Of a stretch of 64,000 nt of DNA, positions 11,064-21,764 are shown piece by piece. The stretch covers positions 30,161,849 through 30,225,848 of the forward strand of contig OX388345.1 in assembly GCA_947579665.1 (NCBI GenBank), read 5' to 3'. The notes under the pieces are model-generated. The model was not told where the DNA came from. It saw only the letters and a list, made by a program, of their open reading frames with translations, and made no database searches. Position numbers and translations under genes: made by a program. How positions within the stretch are numbered: the first letter of the stretch is position 1; each line of letters opens with the position of its first letter. This DNA comes from Sympetrum striolatum (Eukaryota > Arthropoda > Insecta > Odonata > Libellulidae).

Positions 11064-11173
11064 GTTGTTTGAATTGTATAACTTGTAGCTGAAAATGACA
11101 GTCCTCCGTTGAAACCGGTAGTACAATTAAAAAATTTTGTGGAAAAAGTTCCAATTATCTCCTTCATTTTGCA
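11064..11173 (+). repeat. Right inverted arm of second Penelope-like element
   Basis: Inverse counterpart of 10737-10845. It is followed by a 43-nt extension to 11216 and then by the second copy of the 12-bp direct repeat. Confidence 0.8.
11083..11126 (+). ncRNA. Hammerhead-like motif, second arm, core mutated
   Basis: Plus-strand partner of 10784-10827. Stem I has one mismatch (UUGUAG against GUACAA). The core box reads CUGAAAA, with the conserved G8 replaced by A, so activity is unlikely. Stem III keeps the canonical ACCGGU. Confidence 0.6.
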
Positions 11174-11216
11174 TGATAGATTTCCACCACATGTCGCCCA
11201 ATTCTGTGAATTTTAT

Positions 11217-13124
11217 CCATTATGACTAATAATTCTTATTAAAAAAGAATAATTTCAATGAGTCAATATTTTTTTTATAACTCAGTGATTTAATCCAGAT
11301 TAGTTCAAACTTGTACTCCAACGTAATTATGTGTTAATGCGACTGGATTATTAGTACTATCTAAAAATAGATTTCGTAACATACTCAGGCCATTATTAGG
11401 GGTAAGATGTTTTATGATATCAGAAGAACGTCTTAGCTTGGAAATCTTTATATAAAATAAATATACATAATATAAATTTTATGTAAGTCTTATTATTAGA
11501 GCAATATAATGGATATCTTTTTTAACTTTTTAATAATTTTCATCTAGATATAGAGATCACTGAATAGTGGCTCTAAAATTACTCCACTGATATGCTATAT
11601 GAATTGAAAAAAGAATGAACCGGAATCAGTCCGGGAAGGCTATTTGAAATGGGGCTGAACGATAAAATCTACCATTTACTGTATTAATATCGATTAAGTT
11701 TTTAAAAGAACTTATTTCTAACTGAACATCTATTACGGGATTGCAACAGTTTCAGACGAGGGTCTTTCACAATCTCCACCAACTGAGAGGGTACAGAATG
11801 CATGAACTGAAAAAGAAACAGAAGAGTTCAAAATCACACAAAACTCCTCTTACCTCAGGATAAGTCACAAAAAGCCAGAGCTTTCCAATAAAATCCCAGG
11901 AGGAAGAAAACTACCGCGTGGAATGAAGGGGGGAGGAGAAACAGCGATGAAGAATGAAAAAAATAAAAGAAAGAAATCCAAAAGACTAGACAGTTTGAAG
12001 AAGTGCAGCCCCATGTGTATTGTACGATCAAAGGTCGAAGAACGGATGAAAAAATTTTATCGGTGCAATTTTATTCTACATGTAGGTTACATTTAAAACT
12101 ACGAATTATCGTTGTAATTTATTTAATACCACGTATTCACCGAATTATCGCCGTCAATAATTTATGGATTCAACGGAAATTTTATAACTAAATTCGCTCT
12201 GCTTAAAAATTATTTACTTACGAGAAGGAGCGAACGATATTGTAATTAAGTTATCTTATCTGAAAAATATTAAATGTAAAATATCATTTATTACGTGTAG
12301 CTACGGAATGAAAAAAGAGAAATCAGAAATGCTCATTTAGATTAATGCAGCAAATAGCAGTAAACAGAGGATAAGGAAGGAAATGGAGGTTGGGAAGGAA
12401 GTGAGCAGGAAAAAAGATACATAAGATATTTCCGATGTTGAGAAACAAATTGGTTTTCGTTGTCCATGAATATTGCAGCGTATTATTACCGGAAAGAAAA
12501 GAAAATATGATATTTCCTGAATTCATTTCATATTTCTCTGTTTCTTTTTCTGGGCTGAGATATAATACAAGATAATGAGGTATACATGATGCTAAATTTA
12601 TTTGGTTACTCATTGTCGAAGATCATAAAAAAATATTTCTCAAAGATAATTAAACAGCACCAATATGTATCTGTTCTACCAATATATCGTTGTGAGTGAA
12701 TGAACCGCATACTAGCTCACTCTTTGTCTTGGCTATTTCCTTCCCTCTCCAAAGCTATTGTAGTAATTGTAGGGACAGAAAGCATCAATATCGCTCTCAG
12801 TCTAAATATTTTAAACATTTTACCTGAGATTTGAATAGCAATAATAATACAGAGTCTTTTATTAGGGCAAAATTAAAACTATTAAGTCTCTTCGTACATC
12901 TAACCCTTCGTCATGGCAGTTTTAAGGAAACAGATAGCTTGAAAAAAGTACACCGAAGAAAACTACATTGCGGGTTTAAAAACCTAAGGTTACGCTTTGG
13001 AAAAATTGATACCACAACAGGAAAACGCTCGCAAGAAGGGGGTGTGAATAATCTATAAAACCTAGGGATAGTTAAGTAAAAGAGAAAGCAGGTTTAAAAA
13101 GATCTGATACGGAACAAACAATAC
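11217..13124. other. AT-rich stretch, nothing recognised
   Basis: About 1.9 kb with no ORF, RNA or repeat signature I can support. Short open frames at 12003-12191, 12323-12613 (minus) and 12831-13058 have no recognisable domain and sit in low-complexity AT-rich sequence. Confidence 0.5.
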
Positions 13125-13133
13125 AGGTACATA

Positions 13134-13266
13134 GTAGTAGTAGTATTGTTAAAAGTGCTTCGACAGCATAGGTCATTTCGCACATTGTCTCTCACCGGGA
13201 TTCGAACCCGGGACCGCTTTCACCAAAGGCAAACGCGCTGTCTACATGACTATCCGAGAGCTTTAT
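13134..13266 (-). mobile_element. tRNA-derived SINE with (ACT)n tail and 9-bp target duplication
   Basis: On the minus strand the element starts near 13265 with a tRNA-like head: a seven-base acceptor-like strand GCTCTCG pairing with TGAGAGA in all but the outermost position, a TAGTCATGTAGACA D-arm region (box A), and a perfect T-arm CCGGG-TTCGAAT-CCCGG (box B). A ~55-nt body follows, ending in an ACT trinucleotide run at about 13134-13146. A perfect direct repeat AGGTACATA flanks it at 13125-13133 and 13267-13275. Head, body and tail are what LINE-mobilised SINEs have. The head is unlikely to be a working tRNA because its anticodon and D arms are irregular. Confidence 0.75.
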
Positions 13267-13277
13267 AGGTACATATT

Positions 13278-13610
13278 AACATAGATGAATCAATATATAT
13301 GTTTGCGAAGTAGTGAAAAAACGTAGTGGAAAACAAGCCATTAGATTTCAATAACAAATAGGCAAATAACTACAAAAAAGCATAAAAATAGACTAATGGA
13401 TAGTAAAAGTTCACTAGAATAACTATATCCATGACTACTAACTTAGATGAATCAATATATATGTTTGCGTAGTAGTGAAAAAAAACGTAGTGGAAAAAAA
13501 GCCATTAGATTTCAATAGCAAATAGGCAAATAACTACAAAACTAGCATGACTATAGACTAATGGATAGTAAAAGTTCACTAGCGTAACTAGATCCATGAG
13601 TAATAACTTA
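13278..13610. repeat. Tandem duplication of a ~165-bp unit
   Basis: Two adjacent copies start with TAGATGAATCAATATATATG at 13282 and 13444, an offset of 162 bp. They share GTAGTGAAAAAACG, CCATTAGATTTCAATA and GGATAGTAAAAGTTCACTAG, with a few substitutions and small indels between copies. No coding content. It lies next to the SINE insertion but outside its target duplication. Confidence 0.85.
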
Positions 13611-14440
13611 TGCGATACATTAAATGTATCCGTAAGACTGACAATAAGATTCAAAGATGACATGCGATACCTTAATATGAGAGATGACGAATTGATGCAC
13701 TGTTAGAACAATTATTTTCACGGACTTATATCAGCTTATGGAAAAGTTCTACGAGTAAGAGTAGGAACAAAAGCTTACTAAGAGAAGAGGAAAGAGAAAA
13801 TTGGTGTCTAGCTTTTGTCTGTTTCGAAGCCATTTTGGCGGAAAACGGCGGTCGGAGAGCGGCAAAGAATAAATCTTCCGCCGGAAGCGCTTAAAACGTC
13901 ACCCAAGAAAAAAGGGAGAAAAATAAGAAGGCGTGGGAACTTTGCGAGGAAAGAGGCACTGCGCTTTTTCCTTATATATCTCGCGGAAAGATTGAATAAA
14001 GTAATTTCGGGAGCACCTGCGCCTTTAAAACTACACTTCTGAGCAAGTGTCACTAATAACAACGACGCAGATCGCTGAAGGTGCTTCTCCTTATCGCTTT
14101 AGAGGCCGCCCCGTAACTCGATGGAAACAATTTGGAGGGACATAGTGCGACCAAGGGGCTGAAAAGGATTAGCAGAACTTTGAATTCGAATCTGATCATC
14201 GTTATACGGAAAGCACAGTATTCATCATTCAGGAAAGAGATTCAAGTATTCTGATTCTAGCAATCTTATCTCGATGAGTGACACATTCACCATTACATTA
14301 TTTATGCTTTTAATATAATTGGCGAAAGGTAAGATTGAAGAAGAGAGTTTAAAGTCTCAAACTAGCTTTAATAACGACCACGCAGACCTAATATTTTCAT
14401 CTATTAATGCACGGTAAATATTTTTCTCTGTCATCAGATA
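13611..14440. other. No gene recognised; CpG-rich patch
   Basis: Contains a GC- and CpG-rich patch at about 13800-14140 with overlapping short ORFs on both strands (13815-14042 plus, 13808-14062 minus). Open frames on both strands indicate composition rather than coding. The rest is AT-rich. Confidence 0.45.
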
Positions 14441-14639
14441 CAGGATGACCCCAAAATGACGAGTGCATTTGAATTTAAAGTAATGAAAAATGGAAAGCAA
14501 TAGAAATTCAACTTAACTATTTTTGATGTTCTGCATGACTGAGAATTTACAGGTATCCCAAATAAACGTAGCAAACGGTAATTTTTGTCGCTATTGGTTT
14601 ATTTTTTATTTTCAAATGTACCATGTTTGGGCGACCCTG
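14441..14639. mobile_element. Small TA-flanked MITE, 199 bp
   Basis: The left end reads CAGGATGACCCCAAAATG and the right end, in reverse complement, CAGGGTCGCCCAAACATG, about 14 of 18 positions the same. Both are directly flanked by TA (14439-14440 and 14640-14641). Ends of the CAGGGTG-CCCAAAA type and a TA duplication are usual in Tc1/mariner/pogo elements. No coding content, so this is a non-autonomous copy. The terminal repeat is short and diverged, hence moderate confidence. Confidence 0.4.
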
Positions 14640-17600
14640 TATGTGATATATCCATGCAAATTCACACATATTTACTAAATGCAAAACACATTTGCGGAAC
14701 TTCAGCATACTAGAAAATAAAATTATTATATAGCAGTTAAAACAATGCACATATATGGAAATTCATGGAAAATATCACACCTACACGTTTTATGCCAAGT
14801 GGCATTTCCATTACCCTGAAAGTCATGCATTTAAACTGAAAGCTTGCGTTGGCTAGGCATAAAATATTCCACTTTTGCGTACTTTTTTCTGACGCCTAAA
14901 TATTCGTTTCTAGAATCACTTTACATGTAAATAAATCCCAACAAAAGAATTGCTGCAGGTAGAGAAGCGAGGAATGCTTGAAAGATTTAAGTGACAAAAC
15001 TCTTTCAATTATTATAGAGTTAGAGTAATTGTAAATTTTTTAAAATTTGGTAAAATGCCATTTCATTTAGGCAAATAAGGATAAAAAGTAGTAAATTCAT
15101 ACATCGGTATCTAAAACTAAAACTATAGCATATATAAAAAGTATTTAGACGTAATAATATATATACATAGAGACTATAAGAGGGAGCTAAAATGATTGCA
15201 TAAAGCTCTCCTGTATGTAATGCATGTGAATACATAGGAATCAATAGATTGCGTGTTAAGCTGTTCAAAAGTATGATTTTTAATTGCAACATATTGTAAA
15301 ACAAATATTTATATTTGTAAGGGTATTAGCTATTGGTCAAGCCTATCATTTTTCGCCAGTAAAACTACGGGAAAGATACCAAGATACAATAAATACATAA
15401 ATGAATATTTTACCTTTAAAAATATAGTTTTGATAACATTTATTCATAGCTATTCCGTTGAAATATCACTATAAGGTCTAGGTAAAATGACCTATTCACA
15501 TAGACATGCTTAGCCACAATATAAATTGTACATGCTTACAGTAAGGTGAGATTAAGCATTAAGAATGTCGGCTGCGTGGAGATATTTGCGAGATAAAGTA
15601 ACTTTGGTACTTTGAGGTGCGAGTGGCTGATAAGAGAGACAAATAAGTAGGGAAGAGAAAGGGACATTGGGAGAAAGGAGAGGAAACTTGAGAAAAGGTT
15701 TCGGGTTTCCTGGAGTATGAAAGCGATGATGAACGGCGTCTGATAAGGAGGGAGAGCGGCAATGAAGCTTTGAGATGGCTGTGGATTTCAGGGCGTTGCT
15801 ATGGCTACCGGAAGAATAAATAAATGTCTTCGGATGTCCTCATCCGCAGTGATAAATCGGGGCAGTAAATTTCAATTGGAAACACCTTAGCCGAGCCATA
15901 ACAAAGGAATAAACTGTATCGTTGGAAAGAATATGGAACTAAACCCAACTTACTCTCTGATAAGGGTGTAATTTGTTGGATGGATGAGGGATTATAGGAT
16001 TGAGCTCACTCGGATCCTTTCAAGAGTTTTCTCAACGACAGCCCTCAAGCAACACCGTGATGGATACTTGCATTCGTAAAGTCAAAGGGGTAAAGAGAGT
16101 TATCATGAGAAGATCTGTTTAAACTATTAATAACGCATTATCCAAAGATTGCCTTCTATAGTGTGGGCCATTTAAAAGTTTTTTATAATGCTTTTTATAT
16201 TTTTAATATTTAATAAATTATAATGTAAATATTAAATATAATAGTAACATTTTAAAAATATAAACAATATTATGTTTCATTATTCCTGCTACCTTACTCT
16301 GATGAATGGAATGTTTTCATTTGTCATGAGATACAGGATAGAGAATGTATATTTTATTTTATACTGTCCCAGCTTTGATGATGGCTGTTATGAAATGAAA
16401 GATACCCAAGTATGAGTGAATAATTAATTAACCAAGGTCTCTACTTATGGACTGACAAGAGAAGTGTTACATGTAGAATCATTGTGCTTCTCTTGTATGG
16501 ACATATTCCTCTTATAGCATTCTGGCTCAGTGAGGAAAGCATGGGAAAACTACCTCACTCCTCATCCTGCCAAGTGAACCTCATTTCTCTCTGTAAGCTC
16601 TTGATAATTTGTGCCAGAGGGAGTGAGGTACCAACCGGTCTTCGGGCTGAATACCTTACAGACATTTTATTTAATAGTAATTAAATAATTTTCTTAAATG
16701 ACGTAACGAAACCAGCAGATTGTCACCCTTTAATTTCAAGAATCACGCCTTTGAGAAGATGTATTTTGCATTTATTGTTGTGTGAATATGCGGAGTCTGA
16801 GGCGTAAAATTTTTCAGAGACAAATTTCTATTAATAATAACTAATGCATGAAGATAAATGTATTAGTTATCTGGTCTCAAAATGAAATAATAGGAAAGTT
16901 GTTAATGTATGATTGTTACATACATTTTAACACCAGATACTTGATGATGCCTAAGTAGAAACTTCTGCCAAATATATTGTAATTTAATAAGAATTTATTC
17001 ATAGTTTGCTTTCTATATTAATAATAACCAGCTAGCTCATACAATTTTACAAATACTGCATAAACAGGATTAATGAAAATGCTTGGATACAAAATAATCT
17101 ATAAGTTTTATACTATAATTTCAAATTAGAAGTTGAGCGATATTTATGGAGATAAAACATACAAAGAGAAGATAAAAATAATTTTTATATTGAATCGGAG
17201 TAGAAGTCATATTAGGGAATCTAAAAAGTTTATTTTCACTGTGAGAACAAATTCTTCTGTACATGGCTTCGAAATTCCTTAGTGAGAAAAACATCAAGTT
17301 ATTCATAAGTGAAACTTTTGGAAAGCAAAGACCTTGCGTTGGTCTTTAATTAAAGCAAGCGAGGACTTCATTCCGATGTAAGTGACTTTGGAATGGAGCT
17401 AACGCCATTGCAGGGAAAGGATAATCATAAAGATATTCCTCGGAGCACAGTCTTCGGCGAAGATACAATTTTCGAGCACTTTGCTACGAAATAATATCAT
17501 CTTACATCCCCAAGCATAGCTATTTTCTGGTTTGGGTTCGTAAATTTGATTTTTCAGATTTCTCTATGTTGAAATACTATCCATGTTTAAAAGACTATGA

Positions 17601-18201
17601 AAACTACGTTACTTTCTTCAATTAAAATCAAAAATGCATCAGATTTTGACCTTACCTATTGATTAATAGAAAAAGCATCATGAGCAGTTCCTTTCAATAA
17701 AGAAAATTGAATTCTCTCCCAAACTTACATATATAAAGAAAGAATATTTGGAACACGACTGTTAATAACTATAGGTTTAAAATCTATAATAAACTAGCAA
17801 ATATGTTAGTAAATAACAATGAACCCTTTAATTGGAATGCTCCTCTATGATATTTTATTATTAAATATAATTCTGAATTATTTAGATATATCTTTGTAAA
17901 AATTTTAGAGATAAGAAAGATTCCTTTTTACTATATTGTGCGTAAGTTGAAATTTTTACTAAAGGATGAAATTATCTTATCGAGGAGCAGGATTTGAAAT
18001 GCGTAGTTATAAACTTCTGCATTATTTCAGTTTATTTTGAGTTTATCCAAATAAATGGAAAGGAAAAGGTATAAATAAAAAGATTTCATGTTCAATAAAG
18101 GTAAAGAAAATCCAATCAATGTCACTCATCTGTATAAATCAGAAATCAAAGAAAAAAAGTTATTTTGCAAACAGATAATGTTTTATAGATTCTCTATAAT
18201 T
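14640..18201. other. AT-rich stretch, no gene recognised
   Basis: About 3.6 kb with no ORF that resembles a protein family. A slightly GC-richer patch at about 16480-16680 has a 66-codon open frame of no recognised family. At 17741-17780 is a copy of the leader of the leader-plus-foldback family (TTTGGAACACGACTGTTAAT) without the foldback. Sequence 15559-15762 is purine-rich on the plus strand. Confidence 0.45.
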
Positions 18202-19440
18202 CAATTCTTTACACCTTACAATCGGGCTTCCGCAAAGGTCACAGTACCTTTACGGCTTTAGTGAAAGTCACTGACGATATTAGAAGATCTATTGACAATA
18301 CAAAATTAACTTCTCTAATTCTTCTTGATTTTAGTAAAGCTTTTGACTCTATTAATGTGGATATAATGATCGCAAAACTGCGTGATATAGGCTTCTCTAC
18401 ATTATGTACCGACTGGTTTTCATCCTACCTTTACGAGCGACAACAAAAATTTATATCTCAAGATTCCTCTTCCTAATGGTTACAGATTGATCGTGGTCTA
18501 CCTCAAGGTTCTATACTAGGTCCTTAGCTATTCTCTCTTTATATAAATGACTGTCCGCAAGTCATCAGATACAGCAAGTATCATTTATATGCCGATGATT
18601 TACAGATATATTTAGACTCCAATTCAATAGATATTCCTCAGTCAATGAATTTGTTAAACAAAGATCTAGCTTTAATAAACGAATGGAGCAGAAATAATTT
18701 CATTGCCTCAACCCAAAAAATCGCAAGCCATTATCATTGGCAATTCTAAACTTTTAAAGAATTTAAATATCGATATGATTCCAAAGCCCACCTTAAACGG
18801 ATTTCAAATCCCATTGAGTAATTCAGTAAATAATCTTGGCCTTTTCATAAATGAAAATTTGCAATGATCGTAGCAAGTAACAAATATCTGTAAGAAAGTA
18901 TATATGTCCCTTCAAAATCTCAGGCGCTTAGGATATTTTCTCCCTTCTTCTCTGAAAGCACAGCTTGTGAAGTCTTTAATTATGCCTCACTTTGATTACG
19001 GAGACATTATCTACCAAGACTTGTCAGGTGAACTAACTCTTAAACTACAGCGAGCTCAGAATGCAGCTGTGAGATTTATTTTCAATTTAAGAAAATATGA
19101 CCATATATATGAATCATGCGATAAATTAGGCTGGTTGAAGTTAGATTCTCGCAGAAAGCTACACAGTCTTTGTTCATTCTACAACATCCTACGCACACAT
19201 ACACCCCAATACATTACAAACGAATTAGTAAGTTTAGATTCAGTACATAACCGTAACACAAGAGGATGCAAAAAACTACTTATCCCTCACCACCGAACTG
19301 AAACATTCCACAACTCTTATATTGTAACAGCAAGCCAGCTATGGAATTCTCTACTGGCTAATATTAAGCTCTCTGTGTCCTCTCATTCTTTCAAGAGAAA
19401 ATGCCTTAATTACCCTCAGCTAGATAGACTTTCGAATTAA
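18202..19440 (+). pseudogene. Reverse transcriptase remnant of a non-LTR retrotransposon
   Basis: Reverse transcriptase blocks can be followed in order: LQSGFRKGHST, LILLDFSKAFD (first catalytic Asp), RGLPQGSILGP, YADD (catalytic pair, near 18590), then after a frame change the C-terminal part from about 18901: LRRLGYFLPSSLKAQL, LQRAQNAAVRFIF and ASQLWNSLLANIK, ending at TAA 19438-19440. Breaks: TAA at 18474-18476, TAG directly after LPQGSILGP, a frameshift in an A-run near 18714-18722, and further stops near 18867. The last piece (18904-19440) is open for 178 codons. Such an enzyme would copy the element's RNA at a nicked target; this copy is dead. Confidence 0.85.
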
Positions 19441-20209
19441 AAAGCCACACTACTCCTTTCTTTCAATATGCATTCACTGAATCACCTTATTTGACTCCTC
19501 TATCCTTGCTTAAATCTTTTCTATGAATGCCCTGACATGAAATGCAGCAATGCAATCAGCAATGAAAAGAAATCTCCTCTATCCTGTACATACTTAATTG
19601 ATATTGCTCCTGCTCCTCCTCTCAACGCATAATATGTTTTCTTTGTCTTTGTACGTAATTATTCTCTGTCTTTATACCAAATAATTCGCATCTGTTCCTT
19701 TTATCCTCTCTTTTTTCTTATTTAAAGTTACCTAAATGTCTATGTTATATACAATTTTGACTAGTACATTCAATATTCTTTTATTTTTCCTCATAATGTA
19801 CTTTATGGATGAAAATCCATGTACGTTTTCCTTGTTTTTTTATTTTGTTTTTCATGTTACTTTGTATATTGCTCTCTTTTTTAAATGTGAACTGATTCTT
19901 ATTTATGTATTGCATGTAAGTACCTATTGGTAGTGTATTTATTTATTTTTGAATGTTTTTCTCTTTTCGTATCTTTTAGCTATTACTATCGGTAGATTTG
20001 TGCAGGTTTTTCACACCCCTCTTCCTTGTGGGTGTTTTAATGCAGTGGATTTTTTTTCCTAAGAATCTCTTAGGATTTTTACATCCACAATTCTTCTAAT
20101 TATTTCTACTTCTTATTTTATAATTAATGACGATGGGTTAGATGGAAGAAGGGACTTTTAAGTCTCAATCTCGCCCAAATAAAGGCGAATTATTATTATT
20201 ATTATTATA
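18202..20209 (+). mobile_element. 5'-truncated non-LTR retrotransposon (Jockey/CR1-group) with (ATT)n tail
   Basis: About 2.0 kb: reverse transcriptase remains (18202-19440), a ~750-bp 3' untranslated part ending in TCGCCCAAATAAAGGCGAAT, and a run of ATT triplets at about 20189-20209. A TATAATT heptamer occurs at 18195-18201 and again at 20206-20212, overlapping the tail, a possible target duplication. Short ATT tails and an AATAAAGGC-like end are common in Jockey-superfamily LINEs of arthropods. The 5' half of the element, with the endonuclease domain, is missing. Clade assignment beyond 'Jockey/CR1 group' is not safe by eye. Confidence 0.8.
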
Positions 20210-21300
20210 ATTAAGCCTTAAATACTCACTCAATTTTCAATAAGTACCTTTATTAAAAAAAACAAAAGGGTACCGAAGATGAGATGAAGAGAAACTGATA
20301 ACATAGATCAATGATAGCGAAGAACCCGCACTTGACAACGCGAATGCCCTGGCGACAACATAGTAATAGTAAGTTACGTAATTGGGGAACAAATGGCGAT
20401 AACTTCAATACGATTATTACTGCATAAGAGTTGAACATCGCACTAACTTTATTCTACGCACAGTTTCTATTAGAAGTATGGCTTAAATATTTGGGAGAAA
20501 AGAAGAATAAAATATTATAAAAGGACTTAATAATAAGCTTAAAAGGTATAGTTTCATTTAACACATCAATTTATCATCGTAAAAACTATTGAGTCAACCG
20601 TTCTCCATATTTTTTCTTATTTAATTTGCCAAATTGGCTGCTTATGAATCAGATTAAAATAAATAAATATCAATCAAACATCAAAGTTCCATAAATGCAG
20701 CAATTATGCTAAAAATGGTATTTATGCCATAGAGATATTCGTATATTTCATTGTGTGTACTCTCAAATTAAGCATTTGTATTATACCGTGCCACTTACTA
20801 CTGAAATTCATAAATAAAAATATAAATTTAATATATTAAACATTGTACAGGAAAATGGATTGTAATAAATATGCCGGGATCGACAGCCAAGATAATTTCT
20901 CTAGAAGGACGAAGTTCTGACAGCGGAGTTTACCGCCAGATGTAGGTTGATGACCCCGATGGATACTTCGTAGACAGCTGTCGAAACTTTGGTGTTGGAG
21001 CCAACATTTACCCGATGGTTTGCTTTGGAAACATCCGCAGCAATGCATCGAAAAAGTTGTACATCTTGACGTAAAGTTATAAATGGTATAGTTCTTAACT
21101 GATAACACATTTCTATAGTACACTAAGATGTAGTTAAGAATATTTGAAAAATCTAAAGAAATATATTTATGAATGAAGAACAAAGATATTGATATGAGTT
21201 TTTAAGGGCTGCATTACGAAAAAAAATCAAATTATCGATAACAAGAATCAATTATTCTTATTTATAATACTTTTCTACTTTATTCTTCCTGTTTCTAAAT
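20210..21300. other. No gene; one unusual GC-richer block
   Basis: Mostly AT-rich. The block at about 20870-21090 stands out: it contains CAGCGGAGTTTACCGCC, GACAGCTGTCGAAACTTTGG and GTTGGAGCCAACA, short self-complementary pieces that look like a decayed structured repeat. The minus-strand frames over it have no recognised domain. Confidence 0.4.
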
Positions 21301-21764
21301 ACATCTACATCTACATCTACATTAATACCCTACAAGCCGCCTTTCGGCGTGTGGCAGGGGGTGTAAACACCAGTTGAATCTAAATTACTTCCTTATTCGA
21401 TTATTGTCACGTATTGTTCGCGGAAAGAATGAATCTCTAAAACGATTCGTCCTAGCATCTATTTCTCTTAACTTACGGTCATTATCGGATCGACCGACGT
21501 AGCAGGGGGGTTGCATGATACCGATTGTATCTTTGGAAAATGTAGTTTCCCTGAATTTATTAAGCAATCGCAGCCTAGCTTCCAATCTCCTTTCTTTCAA
21601 GGATTCCCAACCTACGTCTGAGAGCATTTTTGTAACGCTTGCTTTTTTATCGTAGCATTTCTTAACAAAACGAACCGCTTTACGCTGCACTTTCTCGAGT
21701 TCGCGAGTACACGTTTCATCCGCCGGATCCCATATACTTGCCGCATATTCCAGAAGGGGTCTGA
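21301..21764 (-). mobile_element. CR1/L2-like LINE, short 5'-truncated copy 1
   Basis: The minus strand carries the 3' end of a non-LTR retrotransposon: C-terminal reverse transcriptase coding, then a short untranslated end with CCTTTCGGCGTGTGGCAGGG (plus-strand view) and a tail of repeated TGTAGA hexamers. Over its whole length it matches 37937-38395, and I see no difference apart from the number of hexamers. Similarity stops at 21764, where this copy is truncated. CTAAATA (21295-21301) and CTAAGTA (21765-21771) may be a short target duplication with one mismatch. The identity to copy 2 points to recent transposition. Confidence 0.85.
21385..21764 (-). pseudogene. C-terminal reverse transcriptase fragment of CR1/L2-like LINE
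   Basis: The frame enters at the truncation point with RPLLEYAASIWDPADE, runs through LEKVQRKAVRFVKKCYD and LLNKFRETTFSKDT, and ends NNRIRK at the stop near 21385. This is the conserved C-terminal 'thumb' and beyond of LINE polymerases, with no catalytic residues. The open frame continues 5' of the junction into unrelated DNA by chance. It has no stop or frameshift within the LINE part. Confidence 0.85.

Larger units (their letters stand above)
10737..11216 (-). mobile_element. Second truncated Penelope-like element with inverted arms
   Basis: A 480-bp insertion flanked by a perfect 12-bp direct repeat CCATTATGACTA (10725-10736 and 11217-11228). It has inverted arms at 10737-10845 and 11064-11173, a 218-bp centre, and a 43-nt extension at 11174-11216 on the right only. 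The centre read on the minus strand is open and Pro/Ser/Leu-rich, like the tail after the GIY-YIG domain in the element at 6148-6888, but no catalytic motif remains. In both elements the extension is upstream of the coding direction. Each arm carries a hammerhead-like motif of a different sequence type from the first element, so the two belong to distinct Penelope-like families. Confidence 0.8.

Noticed and set aside
13190..13265. Functional tRNA gene
   Set aside because: Although acceptor and T arms pair well, anticodon and D arms are irregular and the sequence sits inside a SINE bounded by a target duplication.
13815..14042. 75-codon plus-strand basic protein
   Set aside because: An overlapping open frame exists on the opposite strand; CpG-rich composition explains both.
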